Counted from the stretch's first letter, positions 29,338-41,602 are shown. The stretch: DNA of 64,000 nucleotides from Haloquadratum walsbyi J07HQW2 (GCF_000415985.1 NZ_KE356561.1:1833893-1897892); one strand, 5' to 3'. A program made the numbers and translations. Notes: generated by a model not told the origin, from the letters alone.

Positions 29338-29760
29338 TTAGGTAATCTGGATATCATCAATCTCATAATGACGACGTGCAAGCATTCGTGCAGTTTGGAT
29401 GTTCTTTCCATCTGCACCAATTGCGATGCCACGATCTGGATCCGGAATCTCAACATACGCAACGCATTCACCACCTTGTTCTGAAAGCGTTACGTGACGT
29501 ACAACCGCAGGTGCCAAGGCATTTTCAACGAACGCATCGGGTGTCTCAGCATCTTCAACCAACTCAACAGTTGTTCCAATATTATTTTCGACCGTACAGA
29601 CATGCTTGCCACCCGGACCGATTGCTGTTCCCATTTCACCAGCGGCGATGAGGAGAACAATCCGATCATCAAAGAGTAAACAATCACGAACGGCTGCATC
29701 CGTTGCTGACTCAAAATATGCAATATACTGTCGTGCTTCATCAGAAAGTGTGATATGCAT
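29338..29760 (-). CDS. nusA: NusA-like transcription factor (KH domains)
   Basis: Short archaeal NusA of 140 residues, lacking the bacterial N-terminal and S1 domains. Two KH-type RNA-binding modules are visible by their GxxG-containing loops: AIGPGGKHVCTVENNIGTTVELVE near 62-85 and AIGADGKNIQTARMLAR near 116-132. It sits between rpoA2 and rpsL, its normal place in archaeal RNAP operons, and is thought to affect transcription elongation or termination. Confidence 0.94.
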   Translation of the reverse strand: MHITLSDEARQYIAYFESATDAAVRDCLLFDDRIVLLIAAGEMGTAIGPGGKHVCTVENNIGTTVELVEDAETPDAFVENALAPAVVRHVTLSEQGGECVAYVEIPDPDRGIAIGADGKNIQTARMLARRHYEIDDIQIT

Positions 29761-29979
29761 TTATTTTAACCAGAGATTCAAGTTGATAGTTAATGGTTGA
29801 TATATAATTCTCAGTATAGAGACGCGCTATTATAATATGACTACATGTAGTAGTTAAAATAAAACTACCGTATTTTAATTACGATACTGCAAATCGTACT
29901 CTCTGTCCAAGAAATAATGTTTAGATATTTTATATCATAGAAAACGTGATTTTCTCTGTGCCAGCTCTATCTGGTCTGT

Positions 29980-31893
29980 TTAATCATCAGAGAGTTCCGG
30001 AGTTCCACCTGAACTAGTACCACCACTGCTGTCGGCATCAATTGAACCCATCCGAAGGTCAACATCACCGGTTCCAATCGCAACTGGCTTTCCAACAATC
30101 ACATTTTCGATAACGCCTTCAAGATCATCTTCCTCACCGTGAACAGCTGCATCGAGTAGATGATTTACCGTGACTTCGAATGCTGCACGTGCGAGCACGG
30201 AATCTTTTGAGCCAGAGATACCGTGTCGACCGATAGACTCAATCTCACCACGGTTTGTCATGATATCTGCAACAAGCATCAGATGTCGAACATTCACATC
30301 ATCAAGTCCCTGTTCGCGGAGGGTTTCCATTGTTTCATTGATGATGGCTTCACGAGCCGCTTCAATGCCGAGATTACGATGGACCTCGTGAATGTTATTA
30401 CTCGTTGACCGCGAGGCATCAACACCTTCGATTGGTAAGACATCACCGAAAGCTGACCCCTCAGTGTATAGGACGAATTCCTCACCGTCAGTCTGGTCGT
30501 TATCTTCTTTGCGAATAACGACTCGAGAGATATCTTCAAGCCCCTTGAATACAATATCGCGAAGCTCCTCAACAAGTTGCAGAAGCCGTCGATAGCTTGG
30601 CTCACTAGGACCGAATTCAATAAGCATCCCATCTCGTCGTGTTGAGACACCGAGATTATTCTCGATTATATCAGCTACCTCTTCGGCAATAATGTCAGTC
30701 TCGCCAATCGTTGGCCAGCGCTCACTCAGTGTTTCCGCGTTCAGATTAACTTGCACAAGCATATCAGCGACATTCGTTGAGATATCGCCCAGTGCAAGAA
30801 TCTTTGTTGCCTCCATCTGCCAGACAACTTCATGAGCACGTGACCGTTCATCTGCGTACTCTTCTTCGAGATATACTGTCATCATCGGCGTATCTGGTGT
30901 TTTTCGAGCATCGACGAGCTCGATAAGCCGTGGGAGCCCCTGTGTAACATCAATCTCAGCAACACCAGCATAATGGAAGGTGTTCATTGTGTTATGTGTC
31001 ACAACCCCCTCACCAGTTGTAAACGTCTCAAGCCCACTTACTGAAAGGTCATATACATACTCGTACTCGGGACTAACAGTTTCAATAGAGCTGATGCGTT
31101 CCCACGTTGCTGACTCAATCACCTCAGACGATGCCGTCACAGGAATATCTGTCTCGGTATGTATATTCGCTTCAGTTTCAGTCTCAACTACTCCACCGTC
31201 AGCAACGACAGACTGTGATGAGAGCGGAACCGAAATACGACCACTTGCCCGATCATACGAGCCGACTGTCGGGAGCACATCGCCCACAGTGAGCGTTTCT
31301 CCTGCGACCGGGACAACGTCTCCATTACGGCGAGTAACGAATGAATGCGCCTTTGTCGCCCGGATTGAACGCCCTGATTCAAGTTCAATTGAGAGGATTT
31401 CATCTGGGCTTTCGTGTCGACTTACTGCCTCAATATGTTTCCATCGAATCCGTTCATCGGTGTCAAGACTCGGAACTTCAAGCCCGTTCGGTGCGAGCGC
31501 AACTTCATGTCCATCAGCAATCCGAGTCTCTCGCTCATCAGTAGTAAGAATGGTATCAACGAATGAGCCAATTTCGGTAAGCTCTGTCTCACCATTACGA
31601 CGAACGACGATCGATTCATCGGCTTCAATCGACATCTGTGTTCCAGGCTCCCCAATCGACTGTGCTGAGACTGTTCCTACAGGATCGTGTGCATCAACAC
31701 GAGAGTCCTCATATCGGGAGGCAATCGCTTGTGCAATCTCATCAACCTTTTCGAGTGGAACCTCTCCTCGGTCTTCGATTGTCTCATAAATCCGATGTTG
31801 TAGACTCTCTGGAAGATTATAGTCATCAACGATAGCCACGATATCATCAGTTACATGCTCGTATTCGGAAGTACCAGCAATTGTATCAGTCAT
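29980..31893 (-). CDS. rpoA2: RNA polymerase subunit A'' with inserted mini-intein
   Basis: The precursor is 637 residues; removing residues 88-301 leaves about 423, a normal A'' length. The extein begins [20 protein letters not shown] and reads SIGEPGTQM before the break, then [22 protein letters not shown] after it, the conserved A'' trigger-loop neighbourhood. The C-terminus is an Asp/Ser/Gly-rich tail. The rpoA1 stop overlaps the start by eight bases. Correct splicing is necessary for a functional subunit. Confidence 0.95.
   Translation of the reverse strand: MTDTIAGTSEYEHVTDDIVAIVDDYNLPESLQHRIYETIEDRGEVPLEKVDEIAQAIASRYEDSRVDAHDPVGTVSAQSIGEPGTQMSIEADESIVVRRNGETELTEIGSFVDTILTTDERETRIADGHEVALAPNGLEVPSLDTDERIRWKHIEAVSRHESPDEILSIELESGRSIRATKAHSFVTRRNGDVVPVAGETLTVGDVLPTVGSYDRASGRISVPLSSQSVVADGGVVETETEANIHTETDIPVTASSEVIESATWERISSIETVSPEYEYVYDLSVSGLETFTTGEGVVTHNTMNTFHYAGVAEIDVTQGLPRLIELVDARKTPDTPMMTVYLEEEYADERSRAHEVVWQMEATKILALGDISTNVADMLVQVNLNAETLSERWPTIGETDIIAEEVADIIENNLGVSTRRDGMLIEFGPSEPSYRRLLQLVEELRDIVFKGLEDISRVVIRKEDNDQTDGEEFVLYTEGSAFGDVLPIEGVDASRSTSNNIHEVHRNLGIEAAREAIINETMETLREQGLDDVNVRHLMLVADIMTNRGEIESIGRHGISGSKDSVLARAAFEVTVNHLLDAAVHGEEDDLEGVIENVIVGKPVAIGTGDVDLRMGSIDADSSGGTSSGGTPELSDD
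30991..31632 (-). other. mini-intein in rpoA2 (214 residues)
   Basis: Residue 1 is Ser ([14 protein letters not shown]), the block-B motif reads [13 protein letters not shown] with Thr and His in TxxH spacing, and the C-terminal splice block ends TGEGVVTHN, with Asn as the last residue and Thr as the +1 extein residue. The blocks in between are too short for a LAGLIDADG homing endonuclease, so it appears to be a mini-intein. It sits in a highly conserved RNAP motif, the usual intein niche. Boundaries come from comparison with intein-free A'' sequence. Confidence 0.93.
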
Positions 31894-34822
31894 CAGATTC
31901 CACCCCTAGATTCCGTGCCTTATCAAGCCCTGGACCGGCGTATTCTGAAATATTCGTTGGTCGTTCCTGTCGGCCTAGGAACTGTTCTTTCTCCGTTTCA
32001 GATTCAAATTCTGTTTCGAGAATACGGTCGGCAACACTTTCGACGTCAATCGGCGTGTCCTTGCTTGAAGATATCTTCACTGGTGAGGTTCCGTCTTCAC
32101 CAAACTCGAACTGGACGACATTACCAGAGGTATCTCGAACAGTGCCGTCATATTGCGCCTCTAATTCTGAGAGTGCATTGATGAGCCGTCGCTGGAGATA
32201 TCCAGACTTTGATGTTCGGACAGCTGTATCAACAAGTCCCTCACGACCACCCATCGCATGGAAAAAGAACTCTCGTGGTGTCAATCCACCACGGTAGCTG
32301 TTTTCAACAAATCCATGTGCTTCTGCTGATAGATCATCAGGCTGATAATGACTAAGCGTTCGACCTTCGTATCCGCGATTAATCCGTTCGCCACGGACTG
32401 CCTGTTGACCAACACAGCCAGCCATCTGTGTAAGATTCAACATCGATCCACGAGCACCGGATCGTGCCATCACAACGGCAGGGTTGTCGTCTTCGAAATG
32501 ATTCTCAGCAATTTCACCAGCAGAGTCACGTGCCTTACCGAGTTGCTGCATGATCTTCATTTCGAGCGTTTCATCGACTGTCCGCCCTGGAAGAGACTCA
32601 AGTTCACCATTCTCATACACATCGATGAATTGATTAACCTGATCGTATGCATTGTCGATTGCTTCATCAACCAACTCGTTTGCTGCTGGTGGAATTGACT
32701 CATCATCGATTCCAATTGAGAAGCCAAAGTGCATGATCGCTCGCATCGCTAGCGATGCGACTTCATTAACGAACACACGGGCTCGCGTCTTTGAGTGAAC
32801 CTTTGCAAGTGTGTCAACAACCTCACCACCAAAAGCGCCAACGGCGTTTTCGTCAATTGTTCCAGAAATGAGTTTGCCATCAACAATCTCGACGGTGTCA
32901 CCTGCAGCAGAGGTGAATTCAAGATTCAGATTATTCGGGAGCAATTCACTGAATAGCTGCCGACCACTCCAGTATGGATTGCCATCCTCAGCCTGACCCG
33001 CAGCCTCTGGAAGAGTATCGATACTCGTTGCTCGGAGCAGATCAAGCGCTTGGGTTTCACTGAATTGTGGGTTTCCATTCGTGAGAAGGTATGTTCCCGA
33101 GATATGGTCCTGGATTGCTCCAATAATGTTTTCTCCAAATCGAGGGCTCAAGAGCTGTTCTTGAACACGCATCAATACTCGTGCCTCTGCACGTGATTCC
33201 TCCGTCTGTAGTGCGTGCATATTCATCTCATCGCCGTCGAAATCAGCATTATATGGTGGGCACACAACCGTATTGAGTCGGAATGTCTTGTATGGCATGA
33301 CAACAACTTCATGTGCCATAATCGACATCCGATGCAGTGATGGCTGTCGGTTGAATATTACAATATCACCATCAATGAGATGACGATTCACCTCCCAGCC
33401 AGCACTGATCTTTTCTGCGAGTTCTTCGCAGTTTTTCTCTGTAACTTTGAGCCGTCGTCCATCTGGTCGTTTGACATAATTCGCTCCAGGATGTCCTTCT
33501 GGACCGTTTCGAACGTACTGCTGTGCACGGTCGACATTCCGTGCTGTGACGTTCATTGTCTGTGTCATTTCACGAGCAACACGCTCTGGGACACCTACTT
33601 CATTGAGCGAAAGCGTTGGATCTGGCGAGATGACCGTTCGTGCTGAGAAGTTTACGCGCTTTCCTGATAGTGATCCACGGAATCGACCTTCTTTTCCTTT
33701 CAGCCGCTGACTGAGTGTTTTGAGTGGTCGTCCGGACCGGTGTCGGGCAGGGGGTGTTCCCGAAATTTCATTATCAATGAATGTTGTCACGTGATACTGC
33801 AGCAGTTCCCAGAGGTCCTCAATAATGAGCTGTGGAGCACCAGCTTCGCGATTTTCCATAAATCGTTGATTGATTCGGATAATATCAACGAGTTTGTGAG
33901 TCAGGTCATCCTCGGATCGTTGCCCATTATCAAGTGTAATTGATGGACGAGCTGTCACTGGTGGGACCGGTAAGACAGTCATGACCATCCATTCCGGACG
34001 GGCTCGACTTGGGTCGATACCGAGTGTCTCGATATCTTCATCTGGAATGCTTTCAAACCAATCGCGAATATCAGAGGCCATGAGTTTGTTCATGTCCTCT
34101 TCCGTCAGGTCGATATCAAGTGCATTTTCGAGTTCCTCGCGATCATCGCCGACCGGACGGAACTCTCCGGAGAGTATATTATTGACTCGCTCAACATTGA
34201 TACCTGTAGCTTCAGCTAGCGCGTTTGGTGACAGACCACTATCGTTCTCATCGTCAGGGTCTGGCTGCATCGCTGACGCAATCTTTTCTGGGTAATCTCC
34301 TGCAAGAACGTCTTGGACTTCGTAGTATGTGGTTGGTTTCTCATGTTTGATATCATGCTGCGTTTCACCACAACTTGGGCAGACGTTTGTTTTTCGTGCC
34401 TGTCGGACAGCTGATTTAAGCACATCTGTCCAGTCCTCACCAAGTTCCTCATTTCGTTGGAGCCCTTCACGGAACTCTTCGCGCTCGTTTTCAGTCAGCG
34501 CAAGATGTCCACAGTTACGACACGTTGAACGGAGCAATCGACGGATAAGCTTCGTGAATCCAACGTGAATGACTGGAGCAGCTAGTTCAATATGCCCGAA
34601 GTGACCATTACAGGATCCCGAGTGTGACCCACAGGTCTTGCACTCAAGCCCAGGATCAATGACCCCAAGTCGAGGGTCCATCAATCCCATGTCGATAGGG
34701 TAGCCGTCGTCGTCGTAAGTGTCTGCAGTAATCACTTTTGTTGCGGACATGTCGCGATACGTCTCTGGGTCCATTAATCCGAACTGAATGGCGCCGATTT
34801 CTTTTGGAGTCTGCGTTGACAT
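31886..34822 (-). CDS. rpoA1: RNA polymerase subunit A'
   Basis: The N-terminal part of the archaeal largest subunit, 978 residues. It has the zinc-binding N-terminus [21 protein letters not shown] near 60-80, the second zinc knuckle [15 protein letters not shown], and the active-site Mg-binding [12 protein letters not shown]. No intein is visible. It overlaps rpoA2 by eight bases and follows rpoB1 after 100 nt. Confidence 0.97.
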   Translation of the reverse strand: MSTQTPKEIGAIQFGLMDPETYRDMSATKVITADTYDDDGYPIDMGLMDPRLGVIDPGLECKTCGSHSGSCNGHFGHIELAAPVIHVGFTKLIRRLLRSTCRNCGHLALTENEREEFREGLQRNEELGEDWTDVLKSAVRQARKTNVCPSCGETQHDIKHEKPTTYYEVQDVLAGDYPEKIASAMQPDPDDENDSGLSPNALAEATGINVERVNNILSGEFRPVGDDREELENALDIDLTEEDMNKLMASDIRDWFESIPDEDIETLGIDPSRARPEWMVMTVLPVPPVTARPSITLDNGQRSEDDLTHKLVDIIRINQRFMENREAGAPQLIIEDLWELLQYHVTTFIDNEISGTPPARHRSGRPLKTLSQRLKGKEGRFRGSLSGKRVNFSARTVISPDPTLSLNEVGVPERVAREMTQTMNVTARNVDRAQQYVRNGPEGHPGANYVKRPDGRRLKVTEKNCEELAEKISAGWEVNRHLIDGDIVIFNRQPSLHRMSIMAHEVVVMPYKTFRLNTVVCPPYNADFDGDEMNMHALQTEESRAEARVLMRVQEQLLSPRFGENIIGAIQDHISGTYLLTNGNPQFSETQALDLLRATSIDTLPEAAGQAEDGNPYWSGRQLFSELLPNNLNLEFTSAAGDTVEIVDGKLISGTIDENAVGAFGGEVVDTLAKVHSKTRARVFVNEVASLAMRAIMHFGFSIGIDDESIPPAANELVDEAIDNAYDQVNQFIDVYENGELESLPGRTVDETLEMKIMQQLGKARDSAGEIAENHFEDDNPAVVMARSGARGSMLNLTQMAGCVGQQAVRGERINRGYEGRTLSHYQPDDLSAEAHGFVENSYRGGLTPREFFFHAMGGREGLVDTAVRTSKSGYLQRRLINALSELEAQYDGTVRDTSGNVVQFEFGEDGTSPVKISSSKDTPIDVESVADRILETEFESETEKEQFLGRQERPTNISEYAGPGLDKARNLGVESDD

Positions 34823-34922
34823 TGTATATAGTGAGTGTGTTTATTTTTGTGTTTGTGTTTGTGTTTTATCGAGTCGGAAGCTTGTTCGTCGTCGTAGAGC
34901 GTATACTGGTTTGCATATGATT

Positions 34923-36758
34923 CTACACTGCATCTTGGAGGTCAAGTCGTGGTCGAATACCAAGAGCAATCATCTCATCTAAGAGTAATTTGAATGCATA
35001 GCTGATCTCAATTTCGTGAATATCATCTTCATCGCCCGAGACAGGGTCATATATCCGCCGTTGACCGCGATCTTCGACAGCAACCATCCCGGTATCTGCG
35101 GACACATAGACTTCTTCTTTATCAGATGAATCAAGAAGGCGTTCCTGCAGGACCATTGCTGCTCCGTGACCAATCACTGTATCGCGCTCCATTTCACCAA
35201 GCCGAAGTCCACCCTCACGAGCTCGTCCTTCGGTTGGCTGACGGGTGAGCACCTGCACTGGACCACGCGATCGCGCGTGCAGCTTATTGCTCACCATATG
35301 ATACAATTTATGATAGAAGATTGTCCCAACGAAAATCTCTGCATCAATCTTTTCGCCGGTAATGCCGGAGTACATGACTTCTTTTCCAGAAGAATTGAAT
35401 CCATTTTCTTCGAGTGCCTCTCGAAGGTCTTCTTCATCCTCACCCTGGAAGGCTGTTCCATCGACACGACGTCCCTGGAGCGACCCAACTTTCCCACCAA
35501 GCATCTCAAGAACGTGTCCCACTGTCATCCGCGACGGGAGCGCATGTGGATTGAGGACAAGATCGGGAACAACGCCCTCTTCAGTAAATGGCATATCCTC
35601 TTGTGGTGCAAGATGACCAACAACACCCTTCTGTCCATGTCGTGATGCGAATTTGTCACCTAATTCAGGAACGCGCTGATCACGAACGGACACTTTCGCA
35701 AGTTTTGATCCATCCTCGCCTTCCATCAATGTGACTGTATCAACAACACCGGACTCACCAGAACGCATCGTTACTGATGTTTCACGTCGTTTCTGTGGCG
35801 AGAGTCCACCCATATCATCCGGTTCCTCAAGGAATCGAGGGGGGGACGTCTTGCCAAGAAGAACTGAGTTCTCATCAACACGTGTTTCAGGATTAACTAA
35901 TCCATCCTCATCGAGGTGCGTATATGCATCTTCACCGCGTGCACCACGAACATCTTGACTTGGGATCTCAAATCGATCTTCTTGTCCACCGGGATATCGT
36001 CTTTCCTCACCTTCATATGTCCTGAAGAAATGCGACCGAGCCATTGCGCGGTCAACAGAACCCTGATTCATGACAAGTGCATCCTCAATATTGAAACCTT
36101 CATATGACATGACAGCAACCACAAAGTTTTGTGCTGCTGGTCGTTCATCAAAGCCAATCTGTTCTGTTGTTTGGGTTTTCACCATCGACAACTGTGGATA
36201 ATGTAAGAGGTGTTGCCGCGTATCGGGCCGGATACGATAGTTTGCGGCTGGAATCCCAAGCGACTGCTTCATCATCCCTGCACCCATCGTAATCCGCGGA
36301 GAAGCATTATGTTCTGGATATGGGATCATCCCAGCACCAATGCCGAAAATAAGTTGCGGGTCAATTTCGAGATGCGTGTGTGCTTCCTCTATTTCGTCTT
36401 CATCAACGGCGACATAGATGTCTTCTTCTTCTTCGGCATCGATGAACTCAATATATCCACGATTAACGAGATCCTCAAAGCTAAGATCATCATTTTTGAC
36501 CGCATCGATTTCCTTATCTCCAAGACGTGGGGTGCCATCTTCGACGACAATTAGTGGTCGTCGTGCACGACCGGCGTCCGCGTTTATAATGACCTCGCGC
36601 GTTCGCTCTTTTACCGAGACATTGACCATGTCGCTGACTTCACCACGACGACGTGCCTCGCGGATATTGTCTGCAAGTGCATCAGGACTTTCATGTGTCC
36701 CGACAAGACTACCATTGACGTATACTTTCGCTTCTCGTTGTTTTGGGGTTTGAGCCAT
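34923..36758 (-). CDS. rpoB1: RNA polymerase subunit B'
   Basis: C-terminal part of the split second-largest subunit, 611 residues. Conserved motifs include [47 protein letters not shown] and the clamp-region [25 protein letters not shown]. It has an unusually large gap (262 nt) after rpoB2, with a TATA-like sequence inside, so it may also have its own promoter. Confidence 0.97.
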   Translation of the reverse strand: MAQTPKQREAKVYVNGSLVGTHESPDALADNIREARRRGEVSDMVNVSVKERTREVIINADAGRARRPLIVVEDGTPRLGDKEIDAVKNDDLSFEDLVNRGYIEFIDAEEEEDIYVAVDEDEIEEAHTHLEIDPQLIFGIGAGMIPYPEHNASPRITMGAGMMKQSLGIPAANYRIRPDTRQHLLHYPQLSMVKTQTTEQIGFDERPAAQNFVVAVMSYEGFNIEDALVMNQGSVDRAMARSHFFRTYEGEERRYPGGQEDRFEIPSQDVRGARGEDAYTHLDEDGLVNPETRVDENSVLLGKTSPPRFLEEPDDMGGLSPQKRRETSVTMRSGESGVVDTVTLMEGEDGSKLAKVSVRDQRVPELGDKFASRHGQKGVVGHLAPQEDMPFTEEGVVPDLVLNPHALPSRMTVGHVLEMLGGKVGSLQGRRVDGTAFQGEDEEDLREALEENGFNSSGKEVMYSGITGEKIDAEIFVGTIFYHKLYHMVSNKLHARSRGPVQVLTRQPTEGRAREGGLRLGEMERDTVIGHGAAMVLQERLLDSSDKEEVYVSADTGMVAVEDRGQRRIYDPVSGDEDDIHEIEISYAFKLLLDEMIALGIRPRLDLQDAV

Positions 36759-37020
36759 AAGTTATGAGATTCTTGAATTCGATTGTGTTATGATTAATTT
36801 GAACTGTGCTTCAGTTGGGTAAGGCTGAATCGGGTGATGCTGGCAGCGGGACAGAGTTCTTCAACATAATGGACAGTATATAATCTTACGTTAAATTCTG
36901 TTTCGTATTTTTCCTCTTCTATGCACGCACACAAGCAGGTGGACTCCAACATGGATATCCACGCCCACACTGATTATGATCACACTGTATGGGATCGCCG
37001 CTATCCCACATTATGAGTTG
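36759..37020. promoter_or_regulatory. unusual rpoB2-rpoB1 spacer with possible internal promoter
   Basis: In most haloarchaea rpoB2 and rpoB1 are adjacent or overlapping. Here 262 bp separate them without an ORF. On the minus strand GATTATATACTG lies near 36876-36887, about 120 nt before the rpoB1 ATG, and resembles a TATA box. Whether it drives rpoB1-A1-A2 separately is unproven. Confidence 0.4.
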
Positions 37021-38598
37021 TTAGTCGTCTGCCGGACTTCGGGTGTCTGTATCATCAGTGTTCGCACTGGTGTGGAAGATGTCCACGCCCATTGACGCCA
37101 GCTCTCGTTTGAGTGATTGTTCATCTTCAACGTTCTGTGAGAGCTCCATCGCTTGAGCAAAGTTCTTCACAAGCCCACAATTCGGTCCCTCAGGTGTTTC
37201 TGATGGGCAAATGCGCCCCCACTGAGTCGCGTGTAAGTCACGTGCCTCAAAGTGAGGTTGGCTTCGTGATAGTGGACTTCGAAGTCGGCGGAGATGTGAT
37301 AGCACACCCATATAATCCGTCCGATCAACAAGTTGTGAGACACCAGATCGTCCACCAACCCAGTTGCCAGTTGCAATCGGGTGTTCGAGTCGTTCAGTCA
37401 GAACGTCTGATCGAACGACTGTATTGACTGTAAGTTGACGGTTTCGCATATTCGCTCGCTCAAGTTGATATTTCACGTCACGAGCGAGTTTATTCAGTGC
37501 CGTTCGGAACAGGTCTTTCATCAGATCACCAGAAACCTTCAGCCGCTTGTTGGCATAGTGATCTTTATCATCTGATTCACGCCGATTAAGTGCAAGTTCG
37601 AAACACGCCTCAGCCATCCGGCAGAGGTAATATGACTTATTGATCCGAACAGCTTCCTCTTCGATACCATCTTCATGGAGATGTGGAAGGAGGTATCGGT
37701 CAATAACGTAGTTTGCTCGCTTCAGTTGATAGTTTTTACCTTGCCCACTTGCAACGCGTTTCCCAAGCGTTTCAATTGCTTCCTCTTCGGTTTGAACTGA
37801 TGCCTCTTCGAGATTTTCCAACATGAACTTCACAATCTCAGGGTCATCAGAAACGCGATGTACAATCTCTTCATCGGATTCAAGTCCGAGCGCGCGGACG
37901 AGCGTAACGAACTCAACACTACCGGAAACAGAGGGGAATGAGACTTCAAGCAGACCCTCACGATTACGCTCACATAGAACGAGTGCTCGATATCCACGTC
38001 GCTGTGAGAATGTCTTTGCGACCTGAATTTCATCCCCATATTTACTATCATACTCTGCAAGGATCTTATTCGGTGCTAGATCCTCAGAGGTCATCAATAC
38101 GCGTTCAGATCCGTTGACGATGAAGTAACCACCTGGATCAACGGGGTCCTCACCGATATCAATGAGTTCCTCATCAGTCAACCCATGAATATTACACTTT
38201 GTTGAGCCGACCATGATCGGCATCCGACCGACCTTCGTTTCGGTCGTATCAACTACGACTTCCTGCTCTTCCTCACCACCACGGACGATTGACATCTCCA
38301 TGAAGACCGGTGCGGCATAGGTAATATTGCGGAGTCGTGCTTCCTGTGGGAATAACAACTCCTCGGATCCATCAGCCTCGCGCACACGAGGCGTTTCAAT
38401 CCGAACATCACCGAGTTCAACGAAAACCGGTTCTTCTCCCTCTTTATCACCGATATCAGTCTCAATACGCTCTTTTTCGGTAACAACGTCTTGCATCCCT
38501 CGTTCAAGGAAGTTATTGAACGAGCGGAAGTGGTGTTCAGCAAGTCGATCCTCTGAAAAGTACTCTCGTGAAACAGTTCGGCGGTCTTCTCGATTCAT
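37021..38598 (-). CDS. rpoB2: RNA polymerase subunit B''
   Basis: N-terminal part of the split second-largest subunit, 525 residues. It shows the typical start ([34 protein letters not shown]), [22 protein letters not shown], and the fork/[23 protein letters not shown] rifampicin-region motif. It overlaps rpoH by four bases (ATGA). The C-terminal residues are an Asp/Thr-rich tail. Confidence 0.97.
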   Translation of the reverse strand: MNREDRRTVSREYFSEDRLAEHHFRSFNNFLERGMQDVVTEKERIETDIGDKEGEEPVFVELGDVRIETPRVREADGSEELLFPQEARLRNITYAAPVFMEMSIVRGGEEEQEVVVDTTETKVGRMPIMVGSTKCNIHGLTDEELIDIGEDPVDPGGYFIVNGSERVLMTSEDLAPNKILAEYDSKYGDEIQVAKTFSQRRGYRALVLCERNREGLLEVSFPSVSGSVEFVTLVRALGLESDEEIVHRVSDDPEIVKFMLENLEEASVQTEEEAIETLGKRVASGQGKNYQLKRANYVIDRYLLPHLHEDGIEEEAVRINKSYYLCRMAEACFELALNRRESDDKDHYANKRLKVSGDLMKDLFRTALNKLARDVKYQLERANMRNRQLTVNTVVRSDVLTERLEHPIATGNWVGGRSGVSQLVDRTDYMGVLSHLRRLRSPLSRSQPHFEARDLHATQWGRICPSETPEGPNCGLVKNFAQAMELSQNVEDEQSLKRELASMGVDIFHTSANTDDTDTRSPADD

Positions 38599-38822
38599 TC
38601 AATCACCAATCGGTATGAAACGGCTCGGTCAGTTGTTCGTGAGTCACGTACTATTTTTACAACATCGCCCGGCTCTGCATCATCTGGCAATGCTGGATCG
38701 CGGCGCTGTATCTTTGGAAGGTCAGCACGGCGAATATCATATTCGGTCAATATTGCCTCAATATCGTCTTCATTAATGAGTGTGTGTTCTGGAACGAGTG
38801 TATGTTGATTTACATCTACCAT
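38595..38822 (-). CDS. rpoH: RNA polymerase subunit H
   Basis: Small RNAP subunit (Rpb5 C-terminal homologue) of 75 residues. The sequence [37 protein letters not shown] and the ending [24 protein letters not shown] are diagnostic. I chose the MVDVNQH start, as in the family, over an upstream ATG five codons earlier. It opens the RNAP operon, followed by rpoB2 with a four-base overlap. Confidence 0.96.
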   Translation of the reverse strand: MVDVNQHTLVPEHTLINEDDIEAILTEYDIRRADLPKIQRRDPALPDDAEPGDVVKIVRDSRTTDRAVSYRLVIE

Positions 38823-39051
38823 AGCTGGGTGGATCAATGAGCGTCACGTGGGAGAGAAACTATCACGGGATACTACAGTCTAATATGGTAGGCATCCATT
38901 TAACATTTATTACCCTCGGTGATGTCAGCACTGCTCATCACAATGGATGCCACAACCGACCCGCGTTGTAATCACATAATAGTAGATGCGTAATATATGT
39001 TATGCTGGAGATCGTCAAAAAGTGAGTTCATGACTCACAGCCGGTGGGCAG

Positions 39052-40045
39052 TCAGGATTGATTATCGGTCGGTTGAACTGATTGTTCAGACTGGGTCAAT
39101 GTACCAGATGGGTCTGGATCTGGCTCAGTGACAATTTCAACAAGCGTTTCTGGATCAGTTTCGATCCCCTGTCGAGAAAAGAATGCAGCAACATTTTCAC
39201 AGTCACGGCGGAGGAACATCTCAGCGTTCGGGTGATGAACAGTCACTGCTTGACCAAGGTCAATGACGACAAGTTCGCCATCATGAATGATCATATTGTA
39301 CTCAGAAAGATCGCCATGAATAAGTCCAGCACTGTAGAGCCGCTGCATATACTCTTGAGCAACCTCGTACGCTGTCTGTGGATTCTCAATGTCTACTTCT
39401 GCGAGCCGACGGGCACGCTCTTCGACAAGTCCCACAAGTTCCATGGTGAGAACATTCCGTTCAACAGCGATCGGCTCAGGGACGCGGACACCCGCCCGCA
39501 TTGCTCGTCGGAGGTTGGCAAATTCTTTTTGTGTCCATGCAAGTACGATTGCTTTTTTATCCTGTCCGAGTCCATCGAATCTGGGGTCGCCCTCAAGATA
39601 GCTTCGCATTTGCCGAAAGTCTGAGGCATTTATTCGGTATATTTTAACAGCGACATCAGTAGTATCCGTCCCGCGTGCCTCATATACATTTGCTTCTTTA
39701 CCGGTCGAGATTGGTCCCCCAAAAGCAGCAATGTGATCATCCTGGACGAGTTTGTAGATTGCAGCAAAGGTTGCATCATCGAAAACAGACTGCTCAACCT
39801 TGAACTGGTCTGCATCGGTAAGACGTTCACGAAAGGTACTAAATTTGCGATCTCGGCGGCGGGCAATACGGTCCGCTTCCGTGTCGCTAACATCAATTTC
39901 TGCCCATTCATTACCGGGAGTATCGACCACATCAGGCGCTACAAATGCTGGTTCTGAGTTGGGCGTGTTCAGTTTCGGTTTCGGTGTTCATGTCACTCAT
40001 ATCTGTATCCGCGACTTCAGCATCGTCATGATCGTGGTCAGTCAC
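39052..40045 (-). CDS. rio1: RIO1 family protein kinase, N-terminus frame-disrupted
   Basis: Atypical serine kinase linked to small-subunit ribosome maturation. The kinase core has the nucleotide-binding [15 protein letters not shown], the [12 protein letters not shown] catalytic loop and the VVIDLGQAV metal site. The uninterrupted frame starts at a GTG at 39930 ([29 protein letters not shown]). A more convincing N-terminus starts at a GTG at 40045, overlapping the aIF1A stop (GTGA), and runs [14 protein letters not shown]...; it is one base out of frame near 39957-39988. Sequence upstream of 39930 in the core frame still looks coding ([10 protein letters not shown]). So either an indel error or a real frameshift. 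Confidence 0.85.
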
Positions 40046-40332
40046 CGGATACGACCCTCGTCACGAAGTTGATCTGCCTCAGATTTTTCATATCGCCATG
40101 TAATATCGCCTTTTTCATCTTGCCAATCCCATGGCTCAACAAGCACCACATCATCCTCGCGGATCCAGATTCGCTTTTGCATTCGACCAGGGATTCGAGC
40201 TGTCCGTTCATTACCGTCAGCACAACGGACAGTGACACGATTCGCTCCGAGCATATTGGTAACGACGGCGAATACCTCGTCGTCGTCAGGCATTCGAAGG
40301 TCATGACTCCCCCTGTTTTCGTCGTTGCTCAT
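40042..40332 (-). CDS. eif1A: translation initiation factor aIF1A
   Basis: Small OB-fold initiation factor of 96 residues. It matches the family by [59 protein letters not shown] and a C-terminal Asp/Glu-rich tail. It binds the 30S A-site and promotes start-codon scanning. The downstream rio1 GTG overlaps its TGA by three bases; this pairing is normal in haloarchaea. Confidence 0.96.
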   Translation of the reverse strand: MSNDENRGSHDLRMPDDDEVFAVVTNMLGANRVTVRCADGNERTARIPGRMQKRIWIREDDVVLVEPWDWQDEKGDITWRYEKSEADQLRDEGRIR

Positions 40333-40447
40333 AATCGACAGTTTGGTGCGACTCGGTTTAAGTTATGCGAGGTTCTAGCTCGAAATGCTGAGTGCAGAAT
40401 ATCAAATACTGGATCCCGAGATACAATCTCATAGTGATTTCTTGGCT

Positions 40448-41443
40448 TCATTGATCGCGTATCTTCGCTCGCCCAGGCTCAATAAGTTCATCAAGATATG
40501 TGGCGAGTGCTTCTTTTGCATCTGCGGGATGAAGATCACCAGATTCGAGATCTGATTCAAGTTGATCATATGTGTCGTAGCTGAGATTTCCACCGTGCTT
40601 TTCACGACGCTCGATGACAATGTCGCCGAACCGTGGGAATACATGATATTCAAACAATTGAAGCACAGGATTGTATCGTGACTCACCGTCGCCGGTTGGG
40701 TTGGGATTGGCAGTAGGAGGGCAATATGCACTCTCAATTTTTTCTGTAAGTGTCGTCGTATCATCTTCCATTGAGATTGAAACCCCAGATGAGGATGACA
40801 TTTTACCAATACCGGTTGTCAGGTCTGCAATAAGTGGAGTATGAAGACATATTGGAGCGTCTGCATCAATATTTGGAAGTGTATCACGAGCCAACATGTG
40901 CACCTTTCGCTGCTCAGTTCCACCAATCGCGAGATCGATATCTAAATACACGATATCAAGCGCCTGCATCAGCGGATATACTGCATGTGCAACTGTTGCT
41001 GTATCATCGCCTTTGATTGCCGCCATGGCTCGTTTTGAGCGTGCAAGTGAAGTTTCAGCCTCAAGTGCATGAAGATCTAATGCATATTCTTCATCAAATT
41101 GGAACGATGAGCCCAAAATGAACTCAGTTTGGTCTGGGTCAAGTCCGTATGCAATAAATTGTTCACGCATCTGCGACGCAGTCTCTCGTATCTCTGCAAA
41201 TGTTCCCTTACCATTGAGATACGCATGGACATCCGCAAGAAGAACAACAATATTAACCCCAACTGATTGAAGTTCAATGAGTTTATTTGCTGTAAGCATA
41301 TGACCAACATGAAGAACGCCGGAAGGTTCATATCCGACATACGCGCGCTTTTGATCCGGTGAGTCCGAGAATTCACGTGTCTCTTCGTCTGTGACCACCT
41401 CAGCGGTATTTTGTGTAATTGACTCGTATACGTCCGTATCCAT
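40448..41443 (-). CDS. tyrS: tyrosyl-tRNA synthetase
   Basis: Class Ic synthetase of 331 residues in the archaeal/eukaryotic short form without a C-terminal S4-type tRNA domain. The class I signature HVGHML sits near 45-50 and KMSSSSG near 225; the amino-acid binding region YPLMQALDIVYLDIDLAIGGTEQRKVHML is clear. The ATG before DTDVYESITQN was chosen; an upstream frame extension lacks family similarity. Confidence 0.95.
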   Translation of the reverse strand: MDTDVYESITQNTAEVVTDEETREFSDSPDQKRAYVGYEPSGVLHVGHMLTANKLIELQSVGVNIVVLLADVHAYLNGKGTFAEIRETASQMREQFIAYGLDPDQTEFILGSSFQFDEEYALDLHALEAETSLARSKRAMAAIKGDDTATVAHAVYPLMQALDIVYLDIDLAIGGTEQRKVHMLARDTLPNIDADAPICLHTPLIADLTTGIGKMSSSSGVSISMEDDTTTLTEKIESAYCPPTANPNPTGDGESRYNPVLQLFEYHVFPRFGDIVIERREKHGGNLSYDTYDQLESDLESGDLHPADAKEALATYLDELIEPGRAKIRDQ

Positions 41444-41602
41444 ACATATTCGGTATTGTGATATCGATATATGCGTTCTGATGCCGATATTAATTATCAA
41501 TTCATATTGATAGATTACTTCCTCGTTTAGCTGGATCTGGTGTGGGTAGATCGGGACATAGTATCGTAACTCCGAATATCTTGAAGCACATAGTGTTGAT
41601 CC

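Noticed and set aside
30991-31632. Homing endonuclease inside the rpoA2 intein
   Set aside because: The space between the splice blocks is too short and no LAGLIDADG-type motif can be read.
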